Translations under genes and position numbers: made by a program | Assembly: GCA_001580565.1 (NCBI GenBank) | Contig: LRBF01000002.1 | Coordinates: 1-42,899, forward strand | Length of the DNA: 42,899 nt | Source: Caballeronia megalochromosomata | Lineage (GTDB): Bacteria > Pseudomonadota > Gammaproteobacteria > Burkholderiales > Burkholderiaceae | Reading direction: 5' to 3' | Part shown: positions 25,298-33,370 of the stretch, piece after piece | Numbering within the stretch: the first letter of the stretch is position 1 | Layout of the letters: each line of letters starts with the position of its first letter | The notes under the pieces: model-generated | What the model was told of the DNA's origin: nothing | What the model saw: only the letters and a program-made list of their open reading frames with translations | The model's database searches: none

Positions 25298-26326
25298 TTA
25301 GTTCGCTGCCTGAGCGGTCATCTTGAAGATGCCGGTGGCGTTGCCCGCGTCGAAACGCAGGTCGGTCTGCCAGCGGCGTTCCTGCTGATCGAAGGTGCGC
25401 TTGCGCGTGATGAACTCGTAGAACGATCCCGGCACTTCGCGCGTGACGATCCCGCCATCGAGCGATCTGAACTCGCGCTTCACGCGATCCGCGCGATACG
25501 CCGTCTGGAAGACGCGCCCCGAACGCGAGCGCTCGACGTCCGGTTTCATCGGCCGGCCTTTCGCCTTTTCGCTTTCCGACAGCGCGAACACGTCTTCGAC
25601 GCGATCGGTCGCATGATTGAAGGCGTTGCCTTCCGTGGCGATCCACGCCATTTCGGCGGATTCCCGCAGAAGCGCTTCGTAATCGGCTTCGGCCGGCATC
25701 TCGTGTTGACGCGCGAATGCGCCGACGATCACGGGCAGCAATTCATGCGCCACGTCGAGCGGCAGCGAGCCATCGCGTTCGAGATCGGAAAGCTGGGAGA
25801 TGGTGAGCGGCGTAAGCGGATCCTTCGAGGACTTCACGACATTCGTGACCGCCGATTGAAACGCTTTTGAAAAGCGCTCGGGATGCAATTCGCTCAGAAA
25901 GAATTGCGCGATCTCGTCGGGCGCGTCTGCGTGAACATAGGCGCGGCCTGTCATGCCGAGCTTGTCGAGCGGATAACGTCCGTTCAGCCGGAAACCCAGC
26001 GGACGCAAGATGCGCGTGAATGCGCCCTCGCCCGGCGGCAACGCGCCGTTGTGAGGCCAGCGCACCGTGCGCAGCGCGCCGTGATCGAAATGAACCGAGC
26101 CGCCGCCCGCGATCGCGTCATTCGTGTAGGTGCGGCCGTTCGACGAGCGCTCGAGCAGGTCTTCGAACAGGGCCATGTTCATGGCTTGCGCGAGCTCGGC
26201 GCGCGTGACCGTGCCGGCTTCCCAGTCGTGCAGCATCGACGGCATGTTGAGCGCCGAAAAGAGGAAGTCGGTCTTCCCGCATCCGATGAATGTTCGAAGG
26301 AGGCTTTCGATATTCGCGTTACGCAT
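25298..26326 (-). CDS. hglS: 2-oxoadipate dioxygenase/decarboxylase family protein (HglS, DUF1338), compact form
   Basis: A 342-residue DUF1338 protein counted from ATG 26326 (MRNANIESLL); an ATG at 26338 is equally possible. Candidate metal ligands are His82 (in HGALR, with Arg86), His238 (AFNHATDRV) and Glu304 (SFYEFITRK). Recalled residues of Pseudomonas putida HglS are H70, R74, H226 and E294, giving the same His-to-His spacing of 156. HglS converts 2-oxoadipate to D-2-hydroxyglutarate with O2 and loss of CO2. This protein is about 120 residues shorter than the P. putida enzyme. It heads the operon whose next gene oxidises 2-hydroxyglutarate. Confidence 0.85.
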   Translation of the reverse strand: MRNANIESLLRTFIGCGKTDFLFSALNMPSMLHDWEAGTVTRAELAQAMNMALFEDLLERSSNGRTYTNDAIAGGGSVHFDHGALRTVRWPHNGALPPGEGAFTRILRPLGFRLNGRYPLDKLGMTGRAYVHADAPDEIAQFFLSELHPERFSKAFQSAVTNVVKSSKDPLTPLTISQLSDLERDGSLPLDVAHELLPVIVGAFARQHEMPAEADYEALLRESAEMAWIATEGNAFNHATDRVEDVFALSESEKAKGRPMKPDVERSRSGRVFQTAYRADRVKREFRSLDGGIVTREVPGSFYEFITRKRTFDQQERRWQTDLRFDAGNATGIFKMTAQAAN

Positions 26327-26466
26327 TGCTGGTCTCATGAGGAAAATGCGGCCGCTTTCGCGTGTCACGGCCGAACCGCAGGTCTTGCATGCCACGCATT
26401 ATTGAGAGACTTGTCCAGCGCGTAAAGCGAGATTAAATTGCTACTTGATGAGTTTTCGGAAAGAAC

Positions 26467-27372
26467 ATGCGCAAATTCAAGATCCCCAACATGGGCGCCC
26501 TGCTCGCTTTCGAAGCCTCCGCGCGCCACGAAAGTTTCACGCATGCGGCGAAAGAACTGTTTCTCACGGAAAGCGCGATCTCGCGTCAGATCGCGACGCT
26601 GGAATCGAACCTGGGCGTGCGCCTCTTCGTGCGCGCGAAGCAGCGCGTGGTGCTGACGCGCGCCGGCCGGATCTATGGCACGCAAGTGCGGCGCGCGCTG
26701 GAGACGCTGGATCGCGAGACGCTGTCCATCATCGCGCACGGCAGCGGCGGCGGTTATCTCGAACTGGCGGTGCTGCCGACATTCGCGTCACACTGGCTGA
26801 TCCCGCGCCTCTTTGACTTCAACGAGCGCTTTCAGGATGTCCGCGTCAACATGGGTGTGCGCACGGACATGTTCTCGTTCGAGGACTCGCATTTCGAGGC
26901 GGCGATCCATTACGGCAAGCCGACATGGCCGGGCACGTCGTCGGACTATCTGTTCGGGGAGGAAGTGGTCGCCATCTGTTCGCCGACGCTGCTGAAGAAG
27001 CCGGTCAGGAAACCGCAGGAGCTTCTGGCATATCCTCTGCTCCATTCGACGACGAGACCGGATGCATGGACGCGCTGGTTCGCGGATCTGGGCGTCGAGG
27101 ACAACACTACGATGCAGGGCGTTCGCTATGAACTGCACACGATGCTCATCGCCGCAGCGGCGGCCGGGCTCGGCATCGCGCTCGTGCCGAGATTCTTCGT
27201 CGAAGGGCAACTGGACCATCTCGGCCTCGTCATGCCATTCGAAGCGCGGTCCGGCGGCGACTCGGCCTATTACCTCGTGTACCCGACGGAACTCAGTCAC
27301 GGCCGGCCGCTGGAAGTGTTCCGGACATGGCTGCTGGAACAGGCAGGCGCCTTCACGGCGATGCGAGGCTAG
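26467..27372 (+). CDS. LysR-family transcriptional regulator (GcvA-like)
   Basis: A 301-residue regulator with a winged helix at residues 10-68 (LLAFEASARHESFTHAAKELFLTESAISRQIATLESNLGVRLFVRAKQRVVLTRAG) and a C-terminal two-lobed effector domain. The MGALLAFEA start and the later AAAAGLGIALVPRFFVE resemble the GcvA/AmpR subgroup. It is divergent from the HglS-led operon across about 140 bp and is its probable activator, with an intermediate such as pipecolate or 2-aminoadipate as a possible ligand. Its stop overlaps the convergent ProC-like gene by 4 bp. Confidence 0.9.
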   Translation: MRKFKIPNMGALLAFEASARHESFTHAAKELFLTESAISRQIATLESNLGVRLFVRAKQRVVLTRAGRIYGTQVRRALETLDRETLSIIAHGSGGGYLELAVLPTFASHWLIPRLFDFNERFQDVRVNMGVRTDMFSFEDSHFEAAIHYGKPTWPGTSSDYLFGEEVVAICSPTLLKKPVRKPQELLAYPLLHSTTRPDAWTRWFADLGVEDNTTMQGVRYELHTMLIAAAAAGLGIALVPRFFVEGQLDHLGLVMPFEARSGGDSAYYLVYPTELSHGRPLEVFRTWLLEQAGAFTAMRG

Positions 27373-28139
27373 ACGTTCTTCGCGTTCAGTTGATCGAACA
27401 CGTGTTCGCATGCGGCCTTCCACGCCGCGTTGCCGCCGAGCTTGTCCAGCACGTCCAGTCCTTGCGCCGTATAAGTGCCCGGCGTCGCGATCGATGAACC
27501 GATTTCACCCATTCCGGATGGTGATTTATATCGCGCGTAAGCCACGCAGTCTTCGACACTGCTGAGCACCAGTTGCCTTGCGTCGTCGGGCGCGAAGCCC
27601 TTCTGAACGAACCATTGTTGCAGGTCGTGGAGCAGGAAATAGAACCATCCGTTCATGCACGCGCCGACCGTGGCAAGTTCGAATTCGCGCTCCGTTGCGA
27701 GGAGCACCGGATTACCCAGCACTGCAAGCAATTGCGCCGCCGCTGAGCTGGCGGGATAGACCGCGACTGTCGAGCGATTGATCTCGGAGGCGAGAGACAG
27801 CATGGCGCGGGTATATTCCCGGGCGCCGAACATCCGCTGCAAGTCGCTGACCGGCACGCCGCTGACAACGGAAATGAGCGGCACGCCCGGCTTCAATACG
27901 ATCTCCTGCGCAAGCTCGCCGAGCTGGGCTGGACGAACGCCGACGAGGATGACATCCGCGGCATCCGCGACGGCCTGGTTATCGCGCATCAACTCACAGC
28001 CGATATCCTGTGCGAGACTTTCCGCCCTTGCGCGGCTCCTGGGTGAAAGAAGAAACGTCGTGTCGCTGCCGCTACGGTGCAACCCTCGAATCATCTTCTC
28101 GGTGAGATCGCCGACTCCAAGCACGCCAAGCCTGATCAT
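27369..28139 (-). CDS. Pyrroline-5-carboxylate reductase-like NAD(P)-binding protein
   Basis: A 256-residue protein with an N-terminal Rossmann domain (MIRLGVLGVGDLTEKMIRGL) and a C-terminal helical part with GxCMNGWFYFLLHDLQQWFVQKGF and the MGEIGSSIATPGTYTAQGLDVL segment. The latter resembles the ProC dimerisation motif with its SPGGTT-like turn. ProC reduces pyrroline-5-carboxylate to proline. The core motif reads SSIATPGTYTAQGL here, so this is a divergent paralogue that may act on another cyclic imine. ATG 28139 has AAGGTGG upstream. It lies 13 bp after the binding-protein gene in the same orientation. Confidence 0.78.
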   Translation of the reverse strand: MIRLGVLGVGDLTEKMIRGLHRSGSDTTFLLSPRSRARAESLAQDIGCELMRDNQAVADAADVILVGVRPAQLGELAQEIVLKPGVPLISVVSGVPVSDLQRMFGAREYTRAMLSLASEINRSTVAVYPASSAAAQLLAVLGNPVLLATEREFELATVGACMNGWFYFLLHDLQQWFVQKGFAPDDARQLVLSSVEDCVAYARYKSPSGMGEIGSSIATPGTYTAQGLDVLDKLGGNAAWKAACEHVFDQLNAKNV

Positions 28140-28152
28140 GCGCTTCGCCACC

Positions 28153-29286
28153 TTACTCGGCGCCGATCGTCGTGACCGGCTCCCACTTGGACGACTTCAC
28201 CTGATACAGCGTCGAAGTCGGATTCTTCAGATCCCCGTTCTTGTCGAACGAAATGTGGCCGGTGATGCCGGTATATTGCATCGAGCGCAGCACCGGCATG
28301 AACGTGGCCGGCTTCGCGGAGTTCGCCTGTTTCATGGCTGTGATAGCCAGCCATGCGCTGTCATAGGCGAAGGGCGCGTAGGTCAGCGTGTCGTCGCCGA
28401 AGCGCTTCTTGAACTTCTCAGCGAATGCACGCCCTTCGGGCAATGAAGCGACCGGGCGGCCATATTCCCATGCCATCGCGCCTTCAGCGGCGCTTCCCGC
28501 CACCTTGATGAACACGCTGTCCGCGATGCCGCCGCTGCCGACGAACTGCGCACGGATACCCAGTTGCTTCATGCGTTTCGTGAGGAGCGCCGCCTGATTA
28601 TCGACGCCGCCGAAGTAAAGAAGATCCGCGTTCGCCGCCTTGATGTTAGTGAGTTGCGCGTTGAACTCGACGGCCTTGTCGTTGGTGTACTCCTCCGCGA
28701 CGATCTGTCCGCCCGCCGCCTGAACCGCCTTCTTGAACTCTTCGACCGCGCCCTGACCGAAGGCCGTTCTGTCATCCATGACCGCGATGCGTTTGGCCTT
28801 GGTCACTTTCACCGCATAGGTGCCCGCATTCCCGGAATTCTGGGCGTCGGTCGCAATGATGCGGAAGATGTTGTCGAATCCCTGACGCGTGATGGCCGGA
28901 TTCGTCGCGGCCGGATCGATTAGCGGAACGCCCGCACGCGCGAAGATCGGCGAAGAAGGCAGCGCGACGCCCGAGTTGTAATAGCCCACTACGGCCACGA
29001 CGCCGTCGTCGACGAGCTTCTGCGCAACCTGAACACCGATGCGCGGATCGCCCTGATCATCGACCGAAGTGAGTTCGAACTGGACCGGCTGCCCTGCGAT
29101 GGAAATGTGCTGGCTGTTCGCCTCTTCGATCGCAAGCCGCACGCCGTTCTCCATGTCCTTGCCATTGGCCGCGCCTATGCCGGTCAAGGGCGCCGAAATG
29201 CCGATGCGGATTGTCTGCTGAGCGCTCGCTGAAATCGATGCGATCGCCATCGCGGAGGCCAGACACAGTGACAGGATTTTTTTCAT
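28153..29286 (-). CDS. Branched-chain amino-acid-type ABC substrate-binding protein (LivK-like), orphan
   Basis: A 377-residue periplasmic protein with a signal peptide (MKKILSLCLASAMAIASISASAQ) and a type I periplasmic-binding fold: IRIGISAPLTGIGAANGKDMENGVRLAIEEAN, then VVAVVGYYNSGVALPSSPIFARAGVPLIDPAATNP. These proteins bind leucine-type amino acids, amides or aromatic acids. No LivH, LivM, LivG or LivF gene is in the window, so it must borrow a channel or be a sensor. ATG 29286 gives the clean signal peptide; a GTG at 29295 is another option. It is preceded by a palindrome at 29323-29338 and likely controlled by the divergent TetR gene. Confidence 0.9.
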   Translation of the reverse strand: MKKILSLCLASAMAIASISASAQQTIRIGISAPLTGIGAANGKDMENGVRLAIEEANSQHISIAGQPVQFELTSVDDQGDPRIGVQVAQKLVDDGVVAVVGYYNSGVALPSSPIFARAGVPLIDPAATNPAITRQGFDNIFRIIATDAQNSGNAGTYAVKVTKAKRIAVMDDRTAFGQGAVEEFKKAVQAAGGQIVAEEYTNDKAVEFNAQLTNIKAANADLLYFGGVDNQAALLTKRMKQLGIRAQFVGSGGIADSVFIKVAGSAAEGAMAWEYGRPVASLPEGRAFAEKFKKRFGDDTLTYAPFAYDSAWLAITAMKQANSAKPATFMPVLRSMQYTGITGHISFDKNGDLKNPTSTLYQVKSSKWEPVTTIGAE

Positions 29287-29322
29287 GGTGAGCACGACCC
29301 TCGCTAGTCTTATCTTTCGAAA

Positions 29323-29338
29323 CTGAACAATCGTTCAG
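29323..29338. promoter_or_regulatory. TetR operator candidate upstream of the binding-protein gene
   Basis: CTGAACAATCGTTCAG is a perfect 6-4-6 inverted repeat 37 bp before the binding-protein start. A 14/16 match lies at 29476-29491 near the divergent regulator. Paired sites of this form suit a TetR-family dimer. Confidence 0.6.
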
Positions 29339-29475
29339 ATAGCGTGTACTGCACGAAGCCACTATAGCCGCAATCCTGCGCTGGTCAAAATCCTGCGATC
29401 GGCCATAACTTGCTGTTTTCACGCGGTATTCGAAAACTTCCGGGAAAGTCCCTATCCGTGCGATCTGTGAATTCC

Positions 29476-29491
29476 CTAAACAGTCGTTCAG
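29476..29491. promoter_or_regulatory. TetR operator candidate upstream of its own gene
   Basis: CTAAACAGTCGTTCAG differs from the 29323-29338 palindrome at two positions. It ends 30 bp before the TetR ATG, where binding would block that gene's own promoter. Confidence 0.55.
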
Positions 29492-29521
29492 TATGGGAGC
29501 GCTAGTTGAGGAGGTCGCGCG

Positions 29522-30151
29522 ATGCGCACGAACGAACCAGTGGGCGAGGCGTTTCGACTGGAAGGCATGAGGTATCGACTCATCGACTCCACGCTCGAAG
29601 TCGTCGGGCAAGTGGGACTGGAAAACCTCACCATCCGCAAAGTGAGCGAGTACGCGGGCGTGTCCGTCGGTCTGGTTCATCATCACTTTCAGAGCAAGGG
29701 CGACCTCGTCCACAAGACCTTCATCTATCTCATCCGGCGTGTTCGCGAACAACTCATCGCGGGACGGCGTGAGGTTCACGATCCGGTGGAGCGAATGAAA
29801 TTCACGGCGGACCTGTGCTTCAGCGACGAGGTGATGAGCCCCGGCGTCGCGAATGTCTGGCCGTACATGTGGAGTTCATCGACGCACGACACCGAAGTCC
29901 AGCGACTGTGCGCGGCATTCTCGCGCCGCTTGCGGTCGAACTTCATTTTCGATCTCAGGCAGGCGGGATGCGATCGAACCATGGCAACGATCTACGCGAT
30001 ACAGGCCATGGGGCTGGTGCACGGACTCTGGATCGAGCATCGGGTTGCCGCGGCCATCACGCTCGACGAAGTACGCGGCGTGTTCCATGGCCTCATCGAC
30101 AATGCAACGAACCAGATATGGAAGCAGCGCATGCGTGAGCCCTTTGCGTAG
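29522..30151 (+). CDS. TetR-family regulator (BetI-like)
   Basis: A 209-residue protein with helix-turn-helix IDSTLEVVGQVGLENLTIRKVSEYAGVSVGLVHHHFQSKGDLVHKTFIYL and a C-terminal domain like BetI (SPGVANVWPYMWSSSTHDTEVQRLCAAFSRRLRSNF). BetI-type repressors respond to choline, betaine or similar cations, but the ligand here is unknown. It begins after GAGGAGG. Paired palindromes in the 235-bp divergent region suggest that it represses itself and the LivK-like gene. The aldo/keto reductase gene begins 50 bp downstream in the same direction. Confidence 0.9.
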   Translation: MRTNEPVGEAFRLEGMRYRLIDSTLEVVGQVGLENLTIRKVSEYAGVSVGLVHHHFQSKGDLVHKTFIYLIRRVREQLIAGRREVHDPVERMKFTADLCFSDEVMSPGVANVWPYMWSSSTHDTEVQRLCAAFSRRLRSNFIFDLRQAGCDRTMATIYAIQAMGLVHGLWIEHRVAAAITLDEVRGVFHGLIDNATNQIWKQRMREPFA

Positions 30152-30201
30152 ACGCGGCGTACTATCGTTGAATCGTCACGAAGAAGCACGGAGGTATCGC
30201 C

Positions 30202-31143
30202 ATGAACGAGCAGTGCGATTTCCGGAGCAGGACGCTGGCGCTCAATCACGGAGGCGGGCATATGCCCGCGCTCGGATTCGGCACACTCATTCCCGATGCG
30301 GCCACGACGGTCCGTGCGACCCGTGACGCGCTGGAAGCAGGCTATCGACACTTCGATTGCGCCGAGCGCTATCGGAACGAGCGCGAAGTGGGCGAGGCGC
30401 TGCGTGCGGGACTCGCGGACGGAGGGATTGCGCGCGAAGACATCTTCGTCACGACCAAGCTATGGAATTCCAATCATCGGCCTGAGCGTGTCGAACCGGC
30501 TTTCGATGCAAGCCGGGAAAGACTCGGACTCCAGTATCTGGATCTCTATCTGATACACACTCCGTTTGCATTTCAGCCGGGCGATGAGCAGGATCCGCGC
30601 GATCAAAACGGCGCTGTCATTTACGACGAAGGCGTGACGCTGCAAGACACGTGGAGCGCAATGGAGCGTCTCGTCGATCACGGAAAATGCCGTGCCATTG
30701 GACTCTCCGACATCGGCCTGACGGAATTGCGGGCGCTGTGCGAATCGGCGCGAATCAAGCCCGCCGTGGTACAGGTCGAAGCGCATCCGTATCTTCCAGA
30801 AACGGAACTCCTGGAATTCTGCAAGGAGAACGAGATCGTGTTTCTGGCCTTTGCGCCATTGGGTCACGGAATCAGGCCAGGACCGCTCGAAGACCCTGTC
30901 ATCTTGCGAATTGCCGCGCGAACTGGAAAGACACCCGCACAGATACTGCTTGCCTGGGCGATCCAGCGAGGCGGCGCGTTGCTGACGACGCCCAAGTCCG
31001 CCGAGCGCGCGCGAGAGAATCTCGATGTTTCCGCGCTCCCGCCGGACGCGTTCGACGATATCAACCGGATCGAGACGAGGCAGCGGTTCAACGAAGTCGT
31101 GAAGACGGGCAGCCCCGGCTTCATACCGCGAAGTACGCAATAG
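30202..31143 (+). CDS. Aldo/keto reductase
   Basis: A 313-residue (beta/alpha)8 NADPH-dependent reductase. The catalytic tetrad is visible: Asp and Tyr in HFDCAERYRNEREVG, Lys in FVTTKLWN and His in LDLYLIHTPF. The start follows ACGGAGG. It reduces aldehydes or ketones; family members of this branch act on sugars, steroids or xenobiotic carbonyls. It is co-directional with the TetR gene upstream and the NTF2-like gene 30 bp downstream, so these may be one transcription unit. Confidence 0.92.
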   Translation: MNEQCDFRSRTLALNHGGGHMPALGFGTLIPDAATTVRATRDALEAGYRHFDCAERYRNEREVGEALRAGLADGGIAREDIFVTTKLWNSNHRPERVEPAFDASRERLGLQYLDLYLIHTPFAFQPGDEQDPRDQNGAVIYDEGVTLQDTWSAMERLVDHGKCRAIGLSDIGLTELRALCESARIKPAVVQVEAHPYLPETELLEFCKENEIVFLAFAPLGHGIRPGPLEDPVILRIAARTGKTPAQILLAWAIQRGGALLTTPKSAERARENLDVSALPPDAFDDINRIETRQRFNEVVKTGSPGFIPRSTQ

Positions 31144-31173
31144 CCCGGCGCGAACGATAAGCGGAGGCACTCG

Positions 31174-31557
31174 ATGCATGAAGAGCAGATTCGCGAGGCA
31201 CTGAATGCGCACTGGCGCGCATCGGCGGACGGGAATCTCGACGCGGAGCACGAGATCTACGATGACGATGCCATCTGTGATTACCCTCAATCCGGTGAAC
31301 GCATCCACGGACGAAAGAACTTGCAGGCACTGCGGAGTCATCATCCGGGCAAGCCATCCGGTTTCCAGGTCAAGCGGATTCAGGGCGAAGGCAGGCTCTG
31401 GATCACGGAATACATGATCACGTATGAGGGTCAGGCGGCCTGCACGGTAAGCATCATGGAATTTCGCAACGGCAAGGTGATTCACGAGACCCAATATTTT
31501 GCTTATCCCTTCGACGCGCCGGATTGGCGCAGTCGGTGGGTTCAGCCGATGCCCTGA
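31174..31557 (+). CDS. NTF2-like (SnoaL-type) nuclear transport factor 2 family protein
   Basis: A 127-residue alpha+beta cone-fold protein: IREALNAHWRASADGNLDAEHEIYDDDAICDYPQSGERIHGRKNL at the N terminus and CTVSIMEFRNGKVIHETQYF in the last strands. Such proteins can be small isomerases, hydratases or ligand-binding domains. A GGAGG box precedes the ATG. Its position right after an aldo/keto reductase suggests a minor catabolic or detoxification role, but no active-site residues can be named. Confidence 0.82.
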   Translation: MHEEQIREALNAHWRASADGNLDAEHEIYDDDAICDYPQSGERIHGRKNLQALRSHHPGKPSGFQVKRIQGEGRLWITEYMITYEGQAACTVSIMEFRNGKVIHETQYFAYPFDAPDWRSRWVQPMP

Positions 31558-31710
31558 TGTGCGAATGTCGGGCGCTCGCCGACAGCAAGCGATGGAACTG
31601 TTGCTCGCGAGCCGTCGCGCGAAATGCGTGTGCGCTCGAATTCGTTCGGAGTACGCCGTTATCTGCGTATAAATTCGACGGAAGCCAATAATCAGCGCGT
31701 TTCGCACGCG

Positions 31711-31729
31711 TTGGCACGCCCCGTGCAAA
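31711..31729 (+). promoter_or_regulatory. Sigma-54-type promoter of the double-glycine leader gene
   Basis: TTGGCACGCCCCGTGCAAA fits the -24/-12 consensus TTGGCACG-N4-TTGCA, with GG and GC separated by exactly 10 bp and a single change in the -12 block. It is 58 bp before the ATG at 31787. The 229-bp intergenic stretch 31558-31786 shows no other gene. Confidence 0.6.
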
Positions 31730-31786
31730 TGAGTGAGTGGCGACTTTCGCTTCGCCATCCACTCTACTTTTGCCGGGAGACCAGCC

Positions 31787-32017
31787 ATGACTACTCTGAC
31801 CATCACCGATCTGCCTCGCGTCGATACCATCGATCGCGACGCGATGTGCGCCGTGCGAGGCGGCATCGCGCATATAACCCTGCCGGGCAGCACGAACACG
31901 CTTCCCGGATTGCCGACGTCGCTGCCCGGCGCCGCCGCGCTCCTGAAGGATCTGCACATCCCGCTGCCGTTTCAGATTGCGCCGCAACCTGCGACACAGG
32001 ATCCGCGTCTGCTTTGA
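31787..32017 (+). CDS. 76-residue peptide with double-glycine leader-like N terminus
   Basis: The frame could extend to 31733, but the ATG at 31787 has GGGAG at 6 nt and gives MTTLTITDLPRVDTIDRDAM followed by CAVRGG. The Leu-x3-(Asp)-x-(Ile)-x3-Met-x2-Val-Arg-Gly-Gly spacing is like the leaders cut by C39 peptidase exporters after GG. The remainder (about 50 residues, from IAHITLPG) is Pro-rich, with three LPG repeats (TLPG, TLPG, SLPG) and no cysteine. No exporter, peptidase or modification enzyme is nearby. I do not recognise a named family; a secreted peptide is an inference. It is convergent with the cupin gene. Confidence 0.7.
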   Translation: MTTLTITDLPRVDTIDRDAMCAVRGGIAHITLPGSTNTLPGLPTSLPGAAALLKDLHIPLPFQIAPQPATQDPRLL

Positions 32018-32046
32018 GCGCGGGTCGGGGCTCTCTCGACGCGCCT

Positions 32047-32379
32047 TCAGCGTTCGTAATAGATCGCGAGCCAGACGGTCTGCTCGTCGGCATGCGTCCA
32101 CGCGACGCGATGCCGGCAATGCGGCTCGATCAGCACGTAGTCGCCCGGACGCATGTCGTGCCGCGTCGAGTTCTCTTCGAACTCGAGCACGGCCGCGCCT
32201 GTCAGCAGCACGACCCATTCGGCGCGCGAGTCGTCGTACCAGAACCCTTCGGGACTCGCCTGTCCCATCGACACGATCCGCTCCACGTTCAAGCGCTGCC
32301 CCGTGACGAGCATGTCGATCCGCTCTTCGTCGCCGCGCTTCGCTTCGAGGCTGAAGAGGTTACCCGTTTGCAGTTGCAT
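32047..32379 (-). CDS. Small cupin-domain protein
   Basis: A 110-residue single-domain cupin. The first motif is around EWVVLLTGAAVLEFEE and the second reads MRPGDYVLIEPHCRHRVAWTHADEQTVWLAIYY. Two of the expected metal-binding histidines in the second motif are kept (PHCRHRV); the first motif has Glu but no HxH, so metal binding is uncertain. Its start overlaps the end of the LysR gene by 20 bp, so the two are probably transcribed together. Function unknown; a regulator-linked sensor or isomerase is possible. Confidence 0.85.
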   Translation of the reverse strand: MQLQTGNLFSLEAKRGDEERIDMLVTGQRLNVERIVSMGQASPEGFWYDDSRAEWVVLLTGAAVLEFEENSTRHDMRPGDYVLIEPHCRHRVAWTHADEQTVWLAIYYER

Positions 32380-33274
32380 GGCTCGACCTCGAATGTGTGC
32401 TGTCCAACCCGCTCAACAGCAGTTCGCGCATCGCGTTGAGTGCCGCCGAGAAGTGCCCTTTGCGCCACACGAGCAGTGTGTCCACGTGCCCGAGTGCGCC
32501 CATCGGATGCAGATCGACTTCGCCATCCAGCCGCGCCAGTTCAAGCACCGAGCGTGGCGCGACCGCGACGCCCGCCCCCGCCGCCACGCACGCGACGATC
32601 GCGTGATACGAACCCAGCTCCAGCACGCGCGCGGGCCTGATGCCCTGTTGCTCGTACCAGCGCATCGCGTATGAGCGGTACGCGCAGCCGCGCTCGAACG
32701 CCACCAGCGTCAGGCCCGCGACATCTTGCGCCTTCGTCGCGGGATGCTGTCCGCGCGGCGTGACGAGCGCCAGTTCTTCCTCGAACACCGGGACGAACTC
32801 GAACTGCTCGACGGGCAGCGCGTCGGGCTCGATCGGACGCGCCATCACCGCCGCATCCACTTCGAACGTCCGCACGCTCTCGATGAGCGCGCGTGTCACG
32901 CCCGTCGCCAGTTCGAGCGTCACCTGAGGCCAGCGCTGGTGATACGCCGCCAGCACGCGCGGCAGGCGGCTCGCGGCCGTGCTTTCCATCGTCCCGAGCC
33001 GCAGACGGCCTTGCGGGCGATTCTCGCTGACCGCGTGACGCGCTTCCTCGGCAAGCGCCAGCAGACGTTCCGCGTAGGGCAGCAAGGTCTCGCCGGCCGG
33101 CGTCAGCACGAGACGCCGGCCATCGCGAATGAACAGGTCCGTGCCGAGCGTCTCCTCGAGCTGACGAATGCGCGTGGTCACGTTCGACTGCACGCGGTTG
33201 AGCTTCGCCGCCGCCCGCGTCACGCCGTTCTCGCGCACGACGGCCCGGAAAATCGTCAATGCCGACAGATCCAT
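32360..33274 (-). CDS. LysR-family transcriptional regulator
   Basis: A 304-residue LysR protein with an N-terminal helix-turn-helix (FRAVVRENGVTRAAAKLNRVQSNVTTRIRQLEETLGTDLFIRDGRRLVLTPAGE) and effector domain segments GRLRLGTMES and YHAIVACVAAGAGVAVAPRSVLE. It is divergent from the MFS gene at 33371. The 96-bp gap contains the inverted repeat TGCATCT (33295-33301) and AGATGCA (33319-33325), a likely binding region. It probably controls the MFS gene and the overlapping cupin gene. Confidence 0.92.
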   Translation of the reverse strand: MDLSALTIFRAVVRENGVTRAAAKLNRVQSNVTTRIRQLEETLGTDLFIRDGRRLVLTPAGETLLPYAERLLALAEEARHAVSENRPQGRLRLGTMESTAASRLPRVLAAYHQRWPQVTLELATGVTRALIESVRTFEVDAAVMARPIEPDALPVEQFEFVPVFEEELALVTPRGQHPATKAQDVAGLTLVAFERGCAYRSYAMRWYEQQGIRPARVLELGSYHAIVACVAAGAGVAVAPRSVLELARLDGEVDLHPMGALGHVDTLLVWRKGHFSAALNAMRELLLSGLDSTHSRSSHATANG

Positions 33275-33294
33275 GATCTTTCCAGAAGATTGGT

Positions 33295-33325
33295 TGCATC
33301 TCGATTATTCATTTTTCAAGATGCA
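33295..33325. promoter_or_regulatory. Inverted repeat in the LysR/MFS divergent region
   Basis: TGCATCT and AGATGCA flank a 17-bp AT-rich spacer, centre-to-centre 24 bp. It is the only dyad in the gap and fits a LysR recognition-type site. Confidence 0.45.
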
Positions 33326-33370
33326 TCGGTCAAGTTAGGATCGGTGTGTCTCCGCTTTGCTCATCCAATC

